NCBI RefSeq assembly: GCF_016125955.1
Contig: NZ_JADEVE010000184.1
Coordinates: forward strand, 62,001-126,000
Reading direction: 5' to 3'
Source of the DNA: Acetomicrobium sp. S15 = DSM 107314
Lineage (GTDB): Bacteria; Synergistota; Synergistia; Synergistales; Thermosynergistaceae
DNA: 64,000 nt
In this document: positions 51,729-59,916 of the stretch, piece after piece
Numbering within the stretch: position 1 is the stretch's first letter
Layout of the letters: each line of letters starts with the position of its first letter
Notes under the pieces: model-generated
Seen by the model: only the letters and a program-made list of their open reading frames with translations
Databases searched by the model: none
What the model was told of the DNA's origin: nothing
Made by a program: the position numbers and the translations under genes

Positions 51729-51985
51729 ACATTTCCTTCTACGCTTTGATCTGCGGCTTTCTGGTTTTGACTGCCGCAGTTGCTTCCGAGATAGAGGACA
51801 TCTTAAGCGCAGTGATAAGCCTCTCTGTATTTAGCGTTTTACTTGTCATTGCATTTGTTATACTTCAGGCGCCCGATGTGGGTTTGACACAGGCTGTTAT
51901 TAGCTCGGGGCTTATTACGTCGCTGTTTTTGGTTGCGTATAGTCAAACGAAAAAACAAGGCCTTTGGGGAAAGGATGGCAATTAA
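51725..51985 (+). CDS. DUF4040/MbhD-like antiporter subunit
   Basis: GTG overlaps mnhG by 4 bases. 86 residues, three hydrophobic helices: DILSAVISLSVFSVLLVIAFVILQAPDVGLTQAVISSGLITSLFLVAYSQT. This corresponds to the C-terminal part of MrpA that stands alone as MbhD in Mbh/Mrp-like complexes. The conserved APDVAxTEA-type motif reads APDVGLTQA. A separate MrpA is absent from the operon. Confidence 0.88.
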   Translation: MNISFYALICGFLVLTAAVASEIEDILSAVISLSVFSVLLVIAFVILQAPDVGLTQAVISSGLITSLFLVAYSQTKKQGLWGKDGN

Positions 51986-52737
51986 TGCCAAGGCTGTCGG
52001 TTTTCCCCCGCATAGCGGCATTATTTCTTTGCCTTTCTCTGGGATGGTGGCTCTGGAAGGGTATCGTGGTTTTGGAGGAACCCGAATACATCACGGGCCC
52101 AGCGGTGCATTACATCGAAAAGACAGCCGAAGAAACCGGAGCCTCTAACATAGTTGCGGCTATCCTGTTCGACTATCGGGCTCTTGACACTCTGTGTGAG
52201 GCCACGGTGATTTATACGGCCGTCTGCGGTATTGCTCTACTTTTTGCCAAAAGTAAATATAGGAAGTCTTCGATAGGGCTTTCGTTCATCGTAAAAAGGG
52301 GGCTCGGTTTCGTTGTTCCCTTCCTGTTGTTATACGCTGCTGGTATAGTCCTCATGGGCCACCTTACCCCTGGTGGGGGTTTTCAAGGCGGAGTAGTTTT
52401 TGCGACTGCTACGATCCTCTTTTGCATAGTTTATGGGTCCAACTTTGAAGCCGCCAAGATTAACCCCAAGGCAAAGGAATTCATCGAATCGTCGGGAGCC
52501 GTTCTCTTTACTCTTATCGGATTTATAGGATTCTGCGCCGGAGCAGGTTTTTTGGCCAATGTAGCGGCGGGTTTTCCCAAGGGCGAGGTGGGGAGTTTTC
52601 TTAGCGGAGGCACCATACCGCTACTTAACATTGCTGTTGGAATGAAAGTTGGTGCGGGTATGTCAACCATTTTTTATAGCATGGTCAAGTTTTTGGAGGT
52701 AAGACCTGAAGAATCTCCGGAGGTGGATAAACCGTGA
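51985..52737 (+). CDS. mnhB: MbhE-MnhB fused antiporter subunit
   Basis: ATG shares a base with the previous TAA (TAATG). 250 residues. The first ~95 residues (ALFLCLSLGWWLWKGIV, NIVAAILFDYRALDTLCEATVIYTAVCGIALLF) match MbhE; the rest (about 110-240: VKRGLGFVVPFLLLYAAGIVLMGHLTPGGGFQGGVVFATATILFCIVYG) is the MnhB domain. In Pyrococcus Mbh these are separate subunits E and F; here they are one chain. Confidence 0.88.
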   Translation: MPRLSVFPRIAALFLCLSLGWWLWKGIVVLEEPEYITGPAVHYIEKTAEETGASNIVAAILFDYRALDTLCEATVIYTAVCGIALLFAKSKYRKSSIGLSFIVKRGLGFVVPFLLLYAAGIVLMGHLTPGGGFQGGVVFATATILFCIVYGSNFEAAKINPKAKEFIESSGAVLFTLIGFIGFCAGAGFLANVAAGFPKGEVGSFLSGGTIPLLNIAVGMKVGAGMSTIFYSMVKFLEVRPEESPEVDKP

Positions 52738-53075
52738 CGGTGATCAGGTTGAGCTACGGTACGGCTATCTTGATATTCTGCATAGGCCTGTATACGATAA
52801 TCTCAAAAAGAAACCTTTTTAAAACTGTCATAGGGCTTGCGCTCATGGAGTCTGCAGTGCTGCTTTTAATAGTGACTTCTGGCTACATTCCTGGTGGAGT
52901 ACCCCCCATCATACCGATAAACGGCGTTGCCGTTAATCCCCTTCCCCATGCCTTTACGCTGACGGCGATTGTAATTGGAGCAAGCGACGTCGCTATGGCT
53001 CTTGCTCTCATAATGAAGCTCCACCAGCGATATGGCACAGTGGACCTGGATAAGATCAGAGGACTTCGTGGATGA
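52734..53075 (+). CDS. mnhC: Mrp-type cation antiporter subunit C
   Basis: GTG overlaps mnhB by 4. 113 residues, NuoK-like three-helix protein: AILIFCIGLYTIISKRNLFKTVIGLALMESAVLLLIV, and a C-terminal LPHAFTLTAIVIGASDVAMALALIMKLHQRYGT with the conserved Glu in the second helix. MnhC/MrpC (MbhG). Confidence 0.92.
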   Translation: MTVIRLSYGTAILIFCIGLYTIISKRNLFKTVIGLALMESAVLLLIVTSGYIPGGVPPIIPINGVAVNPLPHAFTLTAIVIGASDVAMALALIMKLHQRYGTVDLDKIRGLRG

Positions 53076-54535
53076 CTCCAGTCTTGGCCATAGTTACGCC
53101 TCTTGCCTGGGGGTTTTTGATCCCGCTGGTATATCTTTTTCGAAAATCCCTGCTAAAGTGGGCCATTCCACTTTTCGAGTTTGCCATCTTCGCGATTACC
53201 CTTGCTGCAGCTTTTTCTGGATGGCGACAATACACTCTTTCATTCCTTGGAGGGTGGCCTGCTGAACTTGGAATAGTGTTCGTTGTGGACAAGTTGTCAG
53301 CCTTTTTTTTGGTCCTTGTGGCCATAGGAGGTGGCGGCGCATTTCTGTGTTCCTACGGGCGCCTAAAAAGTGGGCCCTGGAGATACTACGTTATCTTTTT
53401 CCTACTCCAAGGGGCCATGAACGGCGTTATAGTCACGGGAGACATATTCAACCTCTTCGTCTTCTACGAGATATTCTCGCTGGCAGCATATCTCCTAGTT
53501 GCCTTTACCATGTCCTGGCAGGCCATAGAGGCGGGGCTAAAATACCTCGTGATGGGAACTGTCGGAGCCTTCTTTATTCTGCTCGGTATTGCCTATATCT
53601 TCATGGCCACAGGCTCCCTGAATATGGCAATCCTTTCGGTATCACTTTCGCAAATTCCGAAAGAAACGCTGACTGTGATTGCTGTCTGTTTGTTAGTGGG
53701 GCTCTTTATAAAAATTGGCGCTTTCCCGGTTCACTTTTGGCTACCTGACGCCCACTCATCGGCACAGACGGCAGTGAGTGCCCTTCTTTCGGGTGTGGTA
53801 GTAAAGATCTCCGTATATGCCCTAATAAGGGTATCGCTTTTATTTTTTCTTGAAGCAAGACCGAACATCTTTGCCGTAATTACCGCGGTGGGAGTGTTGT
53901 CCGTAATGGGCGGGCATCTGATGGCGCTGAGACAGGAAGACATAAAGAGGCTTCTTGCTTATTCTACGGTGGCACAGATCGGTTATATTTTAATAGGCGT
54001 AGGAGTAGGCACGGCGGCAGGGATCACCGCGGCCGCTTTTCACGCGGTCAATCACATGTTCATGAAAGCCGGGTTGTTTATCACGGCGGGACATATTACA
54101 GAAGATATGAAGACTCGTAACATTTCGGAACTGCGGGGTCTTTATCATCATCGCCGTGGGTTTGTTGTTATCTTCACTATACTGGCTGCAGCGATAATAG
54201 GCATTCCTCCGCTAAGCGGTTTCATGGGTAAGTGGTATCTGATGCTCGCCTCTGTGTCTGCAGGAAACATAGTTCCAGCCCTGGCTCTGGCGATTGGGAC
54301 AGTTCTTTCGGCCTTGTACTACCTGCGCATTTTGTCAGCCTTTTATTCACCCGGTGACGCTCCGCCTGCACGGGAAAATCCTTACTGGCCTTTCTTGGTT
54401 GCGGGAGCTTTTTCGGTATGCTGCGTTATTCTGGGGTTTGCCCCTTTCTTTCCTCCTCTCTGGGGTGTCTTTTCGGAAATAGGGATTTGCGCCATGGATA
54501 GGGCGGGGTATGTAGCGGCGGTGTTTTTGGAATGA
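53072..54535 (+). CDS. mnhD: Mrp-type proton-conducting subunit D
   Basis: ATG overlaps mnhC by 4. 487 residues, 13-14 hydrophobic helices. Typical of the MrpD/NuoN proton channel family: FVFYEIFSLAAYLLVAFTM (channel Glu), IKIGAFPVHFWLPDAHSSAQTAVSALLSGVVVKISVY (key Lys), and RLLAYSTVAQIGYILIGVGVGT. It carries the H+/Na+ antiport path in the membrane. It is followed by a possible frameshifted small gene and a second D-like subunit. Confidence 0.93.
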   Translation: MTPVLAIVTPLAWGFLIPLVYLFRKSLLKWAIPLFEFAIFAITLAAAFSGWRQYTLSFLGGWPAELGIVFVVDKLSAFFLVLVAIGGGGAFLCSYGRLKSGPWRYYVIFFLLQGAMNGVIVTGDIFNLFVFYEIFSLAAYLLVAFTMSWQAIEAGLKYLVMGTVGAFFILLGIAYIFMATGSLNMAILSVSLSQIPKETLTVIAVCLLVGLFIKIGAFPVHFWLPDAHSSAQTAVSALLSGVVVKISVYALIRVSLLFFLEARPNIFAVITAVGVLSVMGGHLMALRQEDIKRLLAYSTVAQIGYILIGVGVGTAAGITAAAFHAVNHMFMKAGLFITAGHITEDMKTRNISELRGLYHHRRGFVVIFTILAAAIIGIPPLSGFMGKWYLMLASVSAGNIVPALALAIGTVLSALYYLRILSAFYSPGDAPPARENPYWPFLVAGAFSVCCVILGFAPFFPPLWGVFSEIGICAMDRAGYVAAVFLE

Positions 54536-54686
54536 CAATGGAAGCGAAGCGCTATACTGCGCCGGGTGCTTCTTTTTGGTGCGGTTGAAGCTGGCTCATT
54601 GCCTGGTCTCTTTAACTATTGGCTTCACTGCCGGATTTGTGGTCTTTTTTCTTGTCACGATGGTAGCACTTTGCGGGTTGGGGTGA
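54532..54686 (+). pseudogene. Small membrane protein split by a -1 frameshift at a T-run
   Basis: ATG at 54532 overlaps the mnhD stop (ATGA), as in the rest of the operon. The frame runs 18 codons (MTMEAKRYTAPGASFWCG) to a stop. From the T5 run at 54573-54577, the -1 phase reads on as LVRLKLAHCLVSLTIGFTAGFVVFFLVTMVALCGLG, a clear membrane helix, to TGA 54684-54686. Joined, this is about 52 residues. It may be an eroded gene, a sequence error or programmed slippage. Confidence 0.45.
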
Positions 54687-54696
54687 TGAGGTGTTG

Positions 54697-56160
54697 ATGT
54701 CGGCGGGATTGAGGCTTTCTTTTGTGTTCGACCCACTCTCCATATTGATGGCGACGTTGGCCCTGTTTATGACAGCCGCAGTCTCGATTTATTCCCTTGG
54801 ATATGCAAAACCCGAAAACAGGAGGGAACGCAAACTTTTCTCCATTGCCCCCTGGCTCTTTTGTCTTTTTTCGTGTCTTTCTGTTTTTTCAAGTGACTGG
54901 TTCTTTTTCGCTCTGTTCCTCGAATTATCCTCAGTCGTGCTCTTTTTCATGATCCTGCCGGTGAATTTCCGCACCGCTGTTTACTATCTGTTGGCTCAGC
55001 TTTCGGGGTCGCTTTTAGTCCTTCTTGGCGCGGCTTTCATGTTGCGCGAAACAGGTACGGCCGCTATGGGGCCTGTCCCCGCCAAACTGCTTTGGCTTTT
55101 TATACCTGGAGTCGGTATCAAGGCTGCCTTACCTGGACTACATTTCTGGCTCCCAAAGGTCCATAGCGAGGCACCCACCCCAGCAAGCGCTCTGCTGTCG
55201 GGTTTTGCCGTCAAGCTTGGTATATATGGACTCGCCAGGCTGGTTTCGCCCCCTGCAGCACCGGCGCTTTTGTTTCTTGGCCCCGCTATGGCCCTCTACG
55301 GTGTCTTTCAGGCCCTCATGCAGCATGATGCAAAACGACTGCTGGCCTACCATACTGTGAGCCAGCTCGGCTATATAGTATCTGCCATAGGGGCAGGGAC
55401 GGCTCTTGGCGTTGCCGCTGGTGCCTATCATGCCGTAGCTCACGCACTCTTTAAAGGTCTTCTCTTTCTGACTGTGGGCACCCTCGAAAAGGCGTACGGG
55501 ACTAGAGATCTCCGTTTTTTGGGCTCCGGAGCTGCGCGTACCTTCCCCCTCACTTTTGCGCTATTTTTGGTGGGAGCTCTGGCAATAGCGGGCTTTCCTG
55601 GCATGAGTGGCTTCGCTAGCAAGGCCATGGTAAAAACCTCGTTGAAAGAAACATCCCATTACGCCATCCTTTGGATGCTCCAGGCGGCAAGCGTGGGAAC
55701 TGTTTTGTCCTTCTGCAAGCTCGGATATTTTGGTTTTTTTGCTAAGGACAGACAGCCGCTACAGCCATGCGCAAAAGAACTGCCCCGCGCTAAAAAAGAC
55801 AAATTTCGCAACGCAGGAATGGGACTTCTTGCTGCGGGAACTGTTTTTTTAGGACTTCGTCCGCAGGTTTTACCCACTTTTATGCAGATAAATTGTCCAG
55901 CTTTTTTCGAAAGCGACGCTATCCTCTCGGCGGTCGTTCCTATTTTTATCGGTGGAATCCTGTTTTTGGTGCTCAGGAAGGTTCTGGCCCCAGCAGACCA
56001 CAAAACCCACGACGTGGATAGTTTGTTAACCAAAATCTATGTCGTCCTGGCGTGCTGCCCTGCCTTGGTCGCCAAACTCCACACAGGCAGGCTCCGCTTT
56101 TATATCGTTACCGTCATCATTACTGCTTTATCGGCCTTCTTTTTCATCGCAAGTTATTAA
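54697..56160 (+). CDS. Second Mrp/NuoL-N-type proton-conducting subunit
   Basis: ATG 54697 taken as start; GTG 54691 and TTG 54694 are in frame and lie in the GAGGTG region. About 487 residues and 13-14 helices. Channel motifs are FFALFLELSSVVLFFMIL (Glu), GIKAALPGLHFWLPKVHSEAPTPASALLSGFAVKLG and KRLLAYHTVSQLGYIVSAIGAG. It is a second antiporter-like subunit, as in Mrp complexes that have both MrpA-type and MrpD-type channels, and probably substitutes for the missing N-terminal part of MrpA. Confidence 0.9.
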   Translation: MSAGLRLSFVFDPLSILMATLALFMTAAVSIYSLGYAKPENRRERKLFSIAPWLFCLFSCLSVFSSDWFFFALFLELSSVVLFFMILPVNFRTAVYYLLAQLSGSLLVLLGAAFMLRETGTAAMGPVPAKLLWLFIPGVGIKAALPGLHFWLPKVHSEAPTPASALLSGFAVKLGIYGLARLVSPPAAPALLFLGPAMALYGVFQALMQHDAKRLLAYHTVSQLGYIVSAIGAGTALGVAAGAYHAVAHALFKGLLFLTVGTLEKAYGTRDLRFLGSGAARTFPLTFALFLVGALAIAGFPGMSGFASKAMVKTSLKETSHYAILWMLQAASVGTVLSFCKLGYFGFFAKDRQPLQPCAKELPRAKKDKFRNAGMGLLAAGTVFLGLRPQVLPTFMQINCPAFFESDAILSAVVPIFIGGILFLVLRKVLAPADHKTHDVDSLLTKIYVVLACCPALVAKLHTGRLRFYIVTVIITALSAFFFIASY

Positions 56161-56246
56161 CGATTTCACTGTACAGCAGTATAAAAGTCAGACTGAGCTT
56201 GTAAAGCAATTAAGGCGATGGTTCTGACCCTTTTACCCACTCCATT

Positions 56247-56570
56247 CTATAGGTACTTTGTTAAAATATCGGAAATCAGCATAAAAAGAACTCCTGACGA
56301 TATTGTCCAAAACATACTTTTCGTAAAAATAGCAGTTATGATAGCCACTATGCCTGCCAGCAGCTTCATGTTTTCAAAAGAAATTAAAAACTGGCCTGAC
56401 CTTATGAAAAGCTCAGGCGCTATTAAAGCTGATAGTACAACCGGTGGCACGTAGCGCAAGGATTTTTGCAACCACAAAGGCATTTCCCATAAACCAAAGA
56501 GGTAGACGAAAGATAGCCTCGTAAGATAAGTTAAAATTCCCCCTAAAAATAAAACCAGCCATACTTTCAT
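56247..56570 (-). CDS. azlD: AzlD-family branched-chain amino-acid exporter subunit
   Basis: 107 residues with four hydrophobic segments: WLVLFLGGILTYLTRLSFVYLFG, LRYVPPVVLSALIAPELF, and KLLAGIVAIITAIFTKSMFWTISSGVLFML. The family motif TYLxRxxF and YxPPAVLxALxxP are clear. It overlaps azlC by 4 bases. AzlCD exports branched-chain amino acids or analogues across the inner membrane. It converges with the Mrp operon, 87 bases apart. Confidence 0.92.
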   Translation of the reverse strand: MKVWLVLFLGGILTYLTRLSFVYLFGLWEMPLWLQKSLRYVPPVVLSALIAPELFIRSGQFLISFENMKLLAGIVAIITAIFTKSMFWTISSGVLFMLISDILTKYL

Positions 56571-57277
56571 GGCCGCCTTCTTCTTGCCTCTAAAACAAAA
56601 CCGCTCATTATGCCGATCAAGGCCGCCGCGATTGGGCCTAATTTATAGGGGAGTTCATAAAGCAATAAAGATGAAACCCCTGCCACAAGAGCCACGATAA
56701 CACTTGAATGGCTCTTTAAAGTTGGGACCAAAATAGCGATAAAGGTTAAAGGGAGGAAAAAATCCAGTGGCCACTTCGGAGGAAGCATTTTACCTAAAGT
56801 GATACCAACCGCAGTGCTCAGCTGCCAACTTATCCATAAGGCAATGCCGGCACCTAAAAAGTATAGGTGTCCATAGCTGTGCTCTTGTTGTTTTTGATAG
56901 TGATTTATAGTTACGGCATAAGCTTCATCGGTCAAAAGATATGCCAAAAGGGCTTTCCAACCGAATGAGAGCTCTTGTAAATATGGCGCAACCGAAGCAC
57001 TGTAGAGCAAATGACGCAAGTTTATTATCGCTACCGTGAGGACAATCACAGACCAAGGAGCGGCCTCGGCAAAGAGTTTGCTGGCCGCGAATTGCGAAGA
57101 ACCGCCAAAGATCATGCAAGACATCAATTGAGTCTGGAGTTTTGTCAAACCTGCCTCTAAAGCCGTAATGCCGTAAATTACTCCGAATGGCACAACGGCA
57201 AAGAGTAGAGGGGTTTCGTCGCGAACCCCCTCTAAAAAAGCATACAAACTTCCTTGAACCTTCAAACCTATTCCCAT
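56567..57277 (-). CDS. azlC: AzlC-family branched-chain amino-acid exporter subunit
   Basis: ATG 57277 is taken; upstream in-frame TTG/GTG at 57292/57289 and a downstream TTG at 57265 leave the start uncertain. About 236 residues, seven-eight hydrophobic helices. AzlC signatures are FAVVPFGVIYGITALEAGL, SCMIFGGSSQFAASKLF and LTDEAYAVTINHY. Export of branched-chain amino acids would help a cell fermenting proteins balance its pools. Divergent from ffh. Confidence 0.92.
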   Translation of the reverse strand: MGIGLKVQGSLYAFLEGVRDETPLLFAVVPFGVIYGITALEAGLTKLQTQLMSCMIFGGSSQFAASKLFAEAAPWSVIVLTVAIINLRHLLYSASVAPYLQELSFGWKALLAYLLTDEAYAVTINHYQKQQEHSYGHLYFLGAGIALWISWQLSTAVGITLGKMLPPKWPLDFFLPLTFIAILVPTLKSHSSVIVALVAGVSSLLLYELPYKLGPIAAALIGIMSGFVLEARRRRP

Positions 57278-57388
57278 CTCCAAAAGCACCAAAATTCAAA
57301 GCAAATAAAAAGCCAGAGAATGGTACCATGTCAGATTTTAATAAACAACTGCCCTGCAGAAAGTCGATACGTTACGACCGCCGGTGAC

Positions 57389-57420
57389 TTGACAGTTTGA
57401 GGCGCTCCTCATAATATAAT
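57389..57420 (+). promoter_or_regulatory. Promoter of the ffh operon
   Basis: TTGACA (57389-57394). Overlapping -10 candidates follow: TAATAT (57412-57417, spacer 17) and TATAAT (57415-57420, spacer 20). Confidence 0.65.
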
Positions 57421-57445
57421 CGAGCTGCTTTCTGGGGGAATGTCT

Positions 57446-58777
57446 ATGTTTGAGGGTTTAAGAGAGCGCCTGGAGGGTGCGTTTTCCAGGCTGAGAAGCA
57501 AGGGAAAACTCACGGAGGCCGACGTGGAGGAGGCGCTTCGAGAGGTGAGGCGCGCCCTTCTTGAAGCCGACGTGAACTATAAGGTCGTAAAGGAATTCAC
57601 GTCGCGCCTGAAAGAAAGAGCTGTAGGACGAGCCGTCCTCGATTCAATCACGCCTGCTCAACAAGTCCTCGCCATAGTATATGAGGAGCTCATCTCACTC
57701 ATGGGCGGAGGGGCAGAGCCTCTCGCTGTCGCTTCGAACCCGCCAACCCTTTATATGCTCGTGGGGCTTCAAGGTTCCGGCAAGACTTCGACGGCCGTAA
57801 AGCTCGCGAAGCGCTTATCTTCCGGTCATAGGCCGATGGTTGTGGCCTGCGACCTGCAAAGGCCTGCGGCGGTAGAGCAGCTCAAGGTTTTGGCGAGCGA
57901 GGCGAAAATACCCTGTTTTGCGCCTTATACGTCAGGCGACCCTCTTAGGGTGGCCGAAGAGGCTATGTCGTATGCGCGAGATCGGCTCGTAGATGTTATT
58001 ATATTCGATACGGCTGGTCGTCTTCATGTGGACGAGGCGCTCATGGATGAACTGGCTAAAATGAAGGCTCTCCTCTCCCCTCATGAGATTTTGCTCGTAG
58101 TGGATGCCATGACGGGGCAAGAGGCGGTAAACGTAGCCTTGACATTTAAAGAGCGTCTGTCTATTACAGGGGCAATATTGACAAAGCTCGACGGCGATGC
58201 ACGGGGCGGCGCTGCCTTGGCGATAAGGGCAGCGACAGGGGTTCCAGTGAGGCTCGTGGGTGTTGGGGAACACTTGGACGATCTGGAAGTCTTTGACGCC
58301 GCCCGGATGGCCCAGCGCATCTTGGGAATGGGAGACGTAGCCGGCCTTGTGGAGAAGATCCAGTCCACTGCCGACATGGGCGAAGCGGAGCGTTTGGCCA
58401 AGAGCTTAAAGGAAAACCGTTTTACTATGGAAGAGGTGTTGCTTCAGATTCGACAACTTCAGAAGCTTGGCCCTCTGGAAAAGGTCCTGGAGATGGTTCC
58501 TCTGCCTGGCAAGCTAAAACAGTTGAAAGGCGTAGAGGTGGACCCTAAGAGGCTTAAACATGTGGAAGCTGTTATACTCTCTATGACGCCGGAGGAGAGA
58601 CGGCGCCCTGAAATCATCAAGGGAAGCCGCAGGCGCCGGATAGCGCAGGGGTCAGGCACGAGTGTTCAGTTAGTGAACCAGGTATTAAAGCAATATGAAG
58701 AAATGAAAGGGATTTGGAAGCGTCTGAACAAAGGCAAGGCAAAGGGTTTCAAGTTGCCTAAAGAATTATTTCAATAG
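57446..58777 (+). CDS. ffh: Signal recognition particle protein
   Basis: ATG 57446 is 7 bases from GGGGG; the ATG at 57440 is only one base from it. 443 residues: N domain (1-85), G domain with GLQGSGKTSTAVKLAKRL, DLQRPAAVEQL, FDTAGRLHVDE and TKLDGDARGG, and a Met-rich M domain (about 310-443). It binds signal sequences and 4.5S RNA to target membrane proteins co-translationally. It starts the ribosome/targeting operon with rpsP, KH, rimM, trmD and rplS. Confidence 0.96.
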   Translation: MFEGLRERLEGAFSRLRSKGKLTEADVEEALREVRRALLEADVNYKVVKEFTSRLKERAVGRAVLDSITPAQQVLAIVYEELISLMGGGAEPLAVASNPPTLYMLVGLQGSGKTSTAVKLAKRLSSGHRPMVVACDLQRPAAVEQLKVLASEAKIPCFAPYTSGDPLRVAEEAMSYARDRLVDVIIFDTAGRLHVDEALMDELAKMKALLSPHEILLVVDAMTGQEAVNVALTFKERLSITGAILTKLDGDARGGAALAIRAATGVPVRLVGVGEHLDDLEVFDAARMAQRILGMGDVAGLVEKIQSTADMGEAERLAKSLKENRFTMEEVLLQIRQLQKLGPLEKVLEMVPLPGKLKQLKGVEVDPKRLKHVEAVILSMTPEERRRPEIIKGSRRRRIAQGSGTSVQLVNQVLKQYEEMKGIWKRLNKGKAKGFKLPKELFQ

Positions 58778-58798
58778 TTTGTGGAGGTGTTTTATCTT

Positions 58799-59077
58799 AT
58801 GGCGGTGTGCATTCGTTTGGCCAGGCATGGCCGCAAGAAATTGCCATTTTATCGCTTAGTGGTGGCGGACTCCCGCTCGCCGAGAGACGGGCGCTTTATC
58901 GAGAAAATAGGCCACTATAATCCGTTGAGGGACCCTGCCGAGATAGCGGTCGACGAAGAGAGGGCCCTATATTGGCTCAAGGCAGGGGCGAAGGCATCCG
59001 ACACGGCTCGCTCGATCCTGGTCAAAGCCGGAGTCTGGAGCAAATTCGAAGAGAGCGCAAAGGCGGGTCAGCTATAG
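58799..59077 (+). CDS. rpsP: 30S ribosomal protein S16
   Basis: ATG 58799 behind GGAGGTG; 92 residues. [42 protein letters not shown] is the S16 core. The C-terminal [19 protein letters not shown] is normal. It lies 21 bases after ffh and 2 bases before the KH gene. Confidence 0.97.
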   Translation: MAVCIRLARHGRKKLPFYRLVVADSRSPRDGRFIEKIGHYNPLRDPAEIAVDEERALYWLKAGAKASDTARSILVKAGVWSKFEESAKAGQL

Positions 59078-59079
59078 GT

Positions 59080-59319
59080 ATGCCGGATTATTGCCGCTTG
59101 GTCGAGGGCATCGTGAAGCAGCTCGTGACTGTAAGCGATGCCGTGAGCGTTACAGAAGAGCGCGATAGCGGCACAGTGAGGGTCAAGGTCAGCGTTGACC
59201 CTCAAGATTTGGGGCGCGTCATAGGCAGGAGAGGCGTCACGGTTAACGCCATCAGGACGGTCGTCAAGGCTGCGTCTATGAAGTCGGGCGAAAGGGTCGA
59301 GGTCGACGTCGTCGAGTGA
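59080..59319 (+). CDS. khpA: KH-domain RNA-binding protein (KhpA/YlqC)
   Basis: ATG 59080 is two bases after the rpsP stop. 79 residues with a type-II KH domain: LVEGIVKQLV, then VKVSVDPQDLGRVIGRRGVTVNAIRTVVKAAS with the GxxG loop as GRRG. KhpA-type proteins bind RNA and influence translation and cell division. Position between rpsP and rimM is the usual one. Confidence 0.93.
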   Translation: MPDYCRLVEGIVKQLVTVSDAVSVTEERDSGTVRVKVSVDPQDLGRVIGRRGVTVNAIRTVVKAASMKSGERVEVDVVE

Positions 59320-59382
59320 GACAATATTTCTACAGATTGTGTCCGAGGGCCGATTAAAACGAAAAGCGGAAGGTGAAAAGAG

Positions 59383-59916
59383 ATCGCAGACTCAAAGGAG
59401 CTCGTCACCGTCGGCGTAGTGGCTGGTGCTCATGGCATCAAGGGCGCAATGAGGGTGGTGCCGCTCACCGACTTTCCTGAGCGCTTCTTGAGACAGAAGG
59501 AGCTCAACCTTTATAGCGATGATGGTGAGTTTATCCGTTGCCTCCATGTCAGGATGGCAAAGTTTTTGGACGCCAAGAGAGAGTTCCTTGTAGAGGTTGA
59601 GGAGTTTGGTGATCGCGGCTCAGCGGAGTCCCTTAGGGGCATGCTCATAAAGGTGGCCAAAGAGCATCGCGCCGTCCTGCCTGATGGGCAATACTGGATA
59701 GAAGATATCGTGGGCCTCGCCGTGAAAGATCTCGCTACTGGCGAGGTCTTGGGTGAAGTTATAGACGTATTGTCGACCGGCGCTAACGACATCTATGTGG
59801 TGAAAGCTGCCTCGGGAGAGGAAAAGCTTCTCCCCGCCATAAGAGACGTTGTTCGGCGGATCGATTTAGACGAGGGAGTCATCGAGGTGACCTTGATCGA
59901 GGGGTTGTGGGAGTGA
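59383..59916 (+). CDS. rimM: 16S rRNA processing protein RimM, apparent AUC start
   Basis: The first standard start in frame is GTG 59419, which would cut off the conserved N-terminal strand. Upstream, the frame is open from ATC 59383 (stop 6 bases before), with AGGTGA spaced 6 bases; the peptide from there (ADSKELVTVGVVAGAHGIKGAMRV) is the expected RimM start. AUC initiation or an ATG-to-ATC change is inferred. The 177-residue protein has the RimM beta-barrel and a C-terminal PRC domain (YWIEDIVGLAVKDLATGEVLGEVIDVL). It assists 30S maturation with S19. Confidence 0.85.
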   Translation: MADSKELVTVGVVAGAHGIKGAMRVVPLTDFPERFLRQKELNLYSDDGEFIRCLHVRMAKFLDAKREFLVEVEEFGDRGSAESLRGMLIKVAKEHRAVLPDGQYWIEDIVGLAVKDLATGEVLGEVIDVLSTGANDIYVVKAASGEEKLLPAIRDVVRRIDLDEGVIEVTLIEGLWE

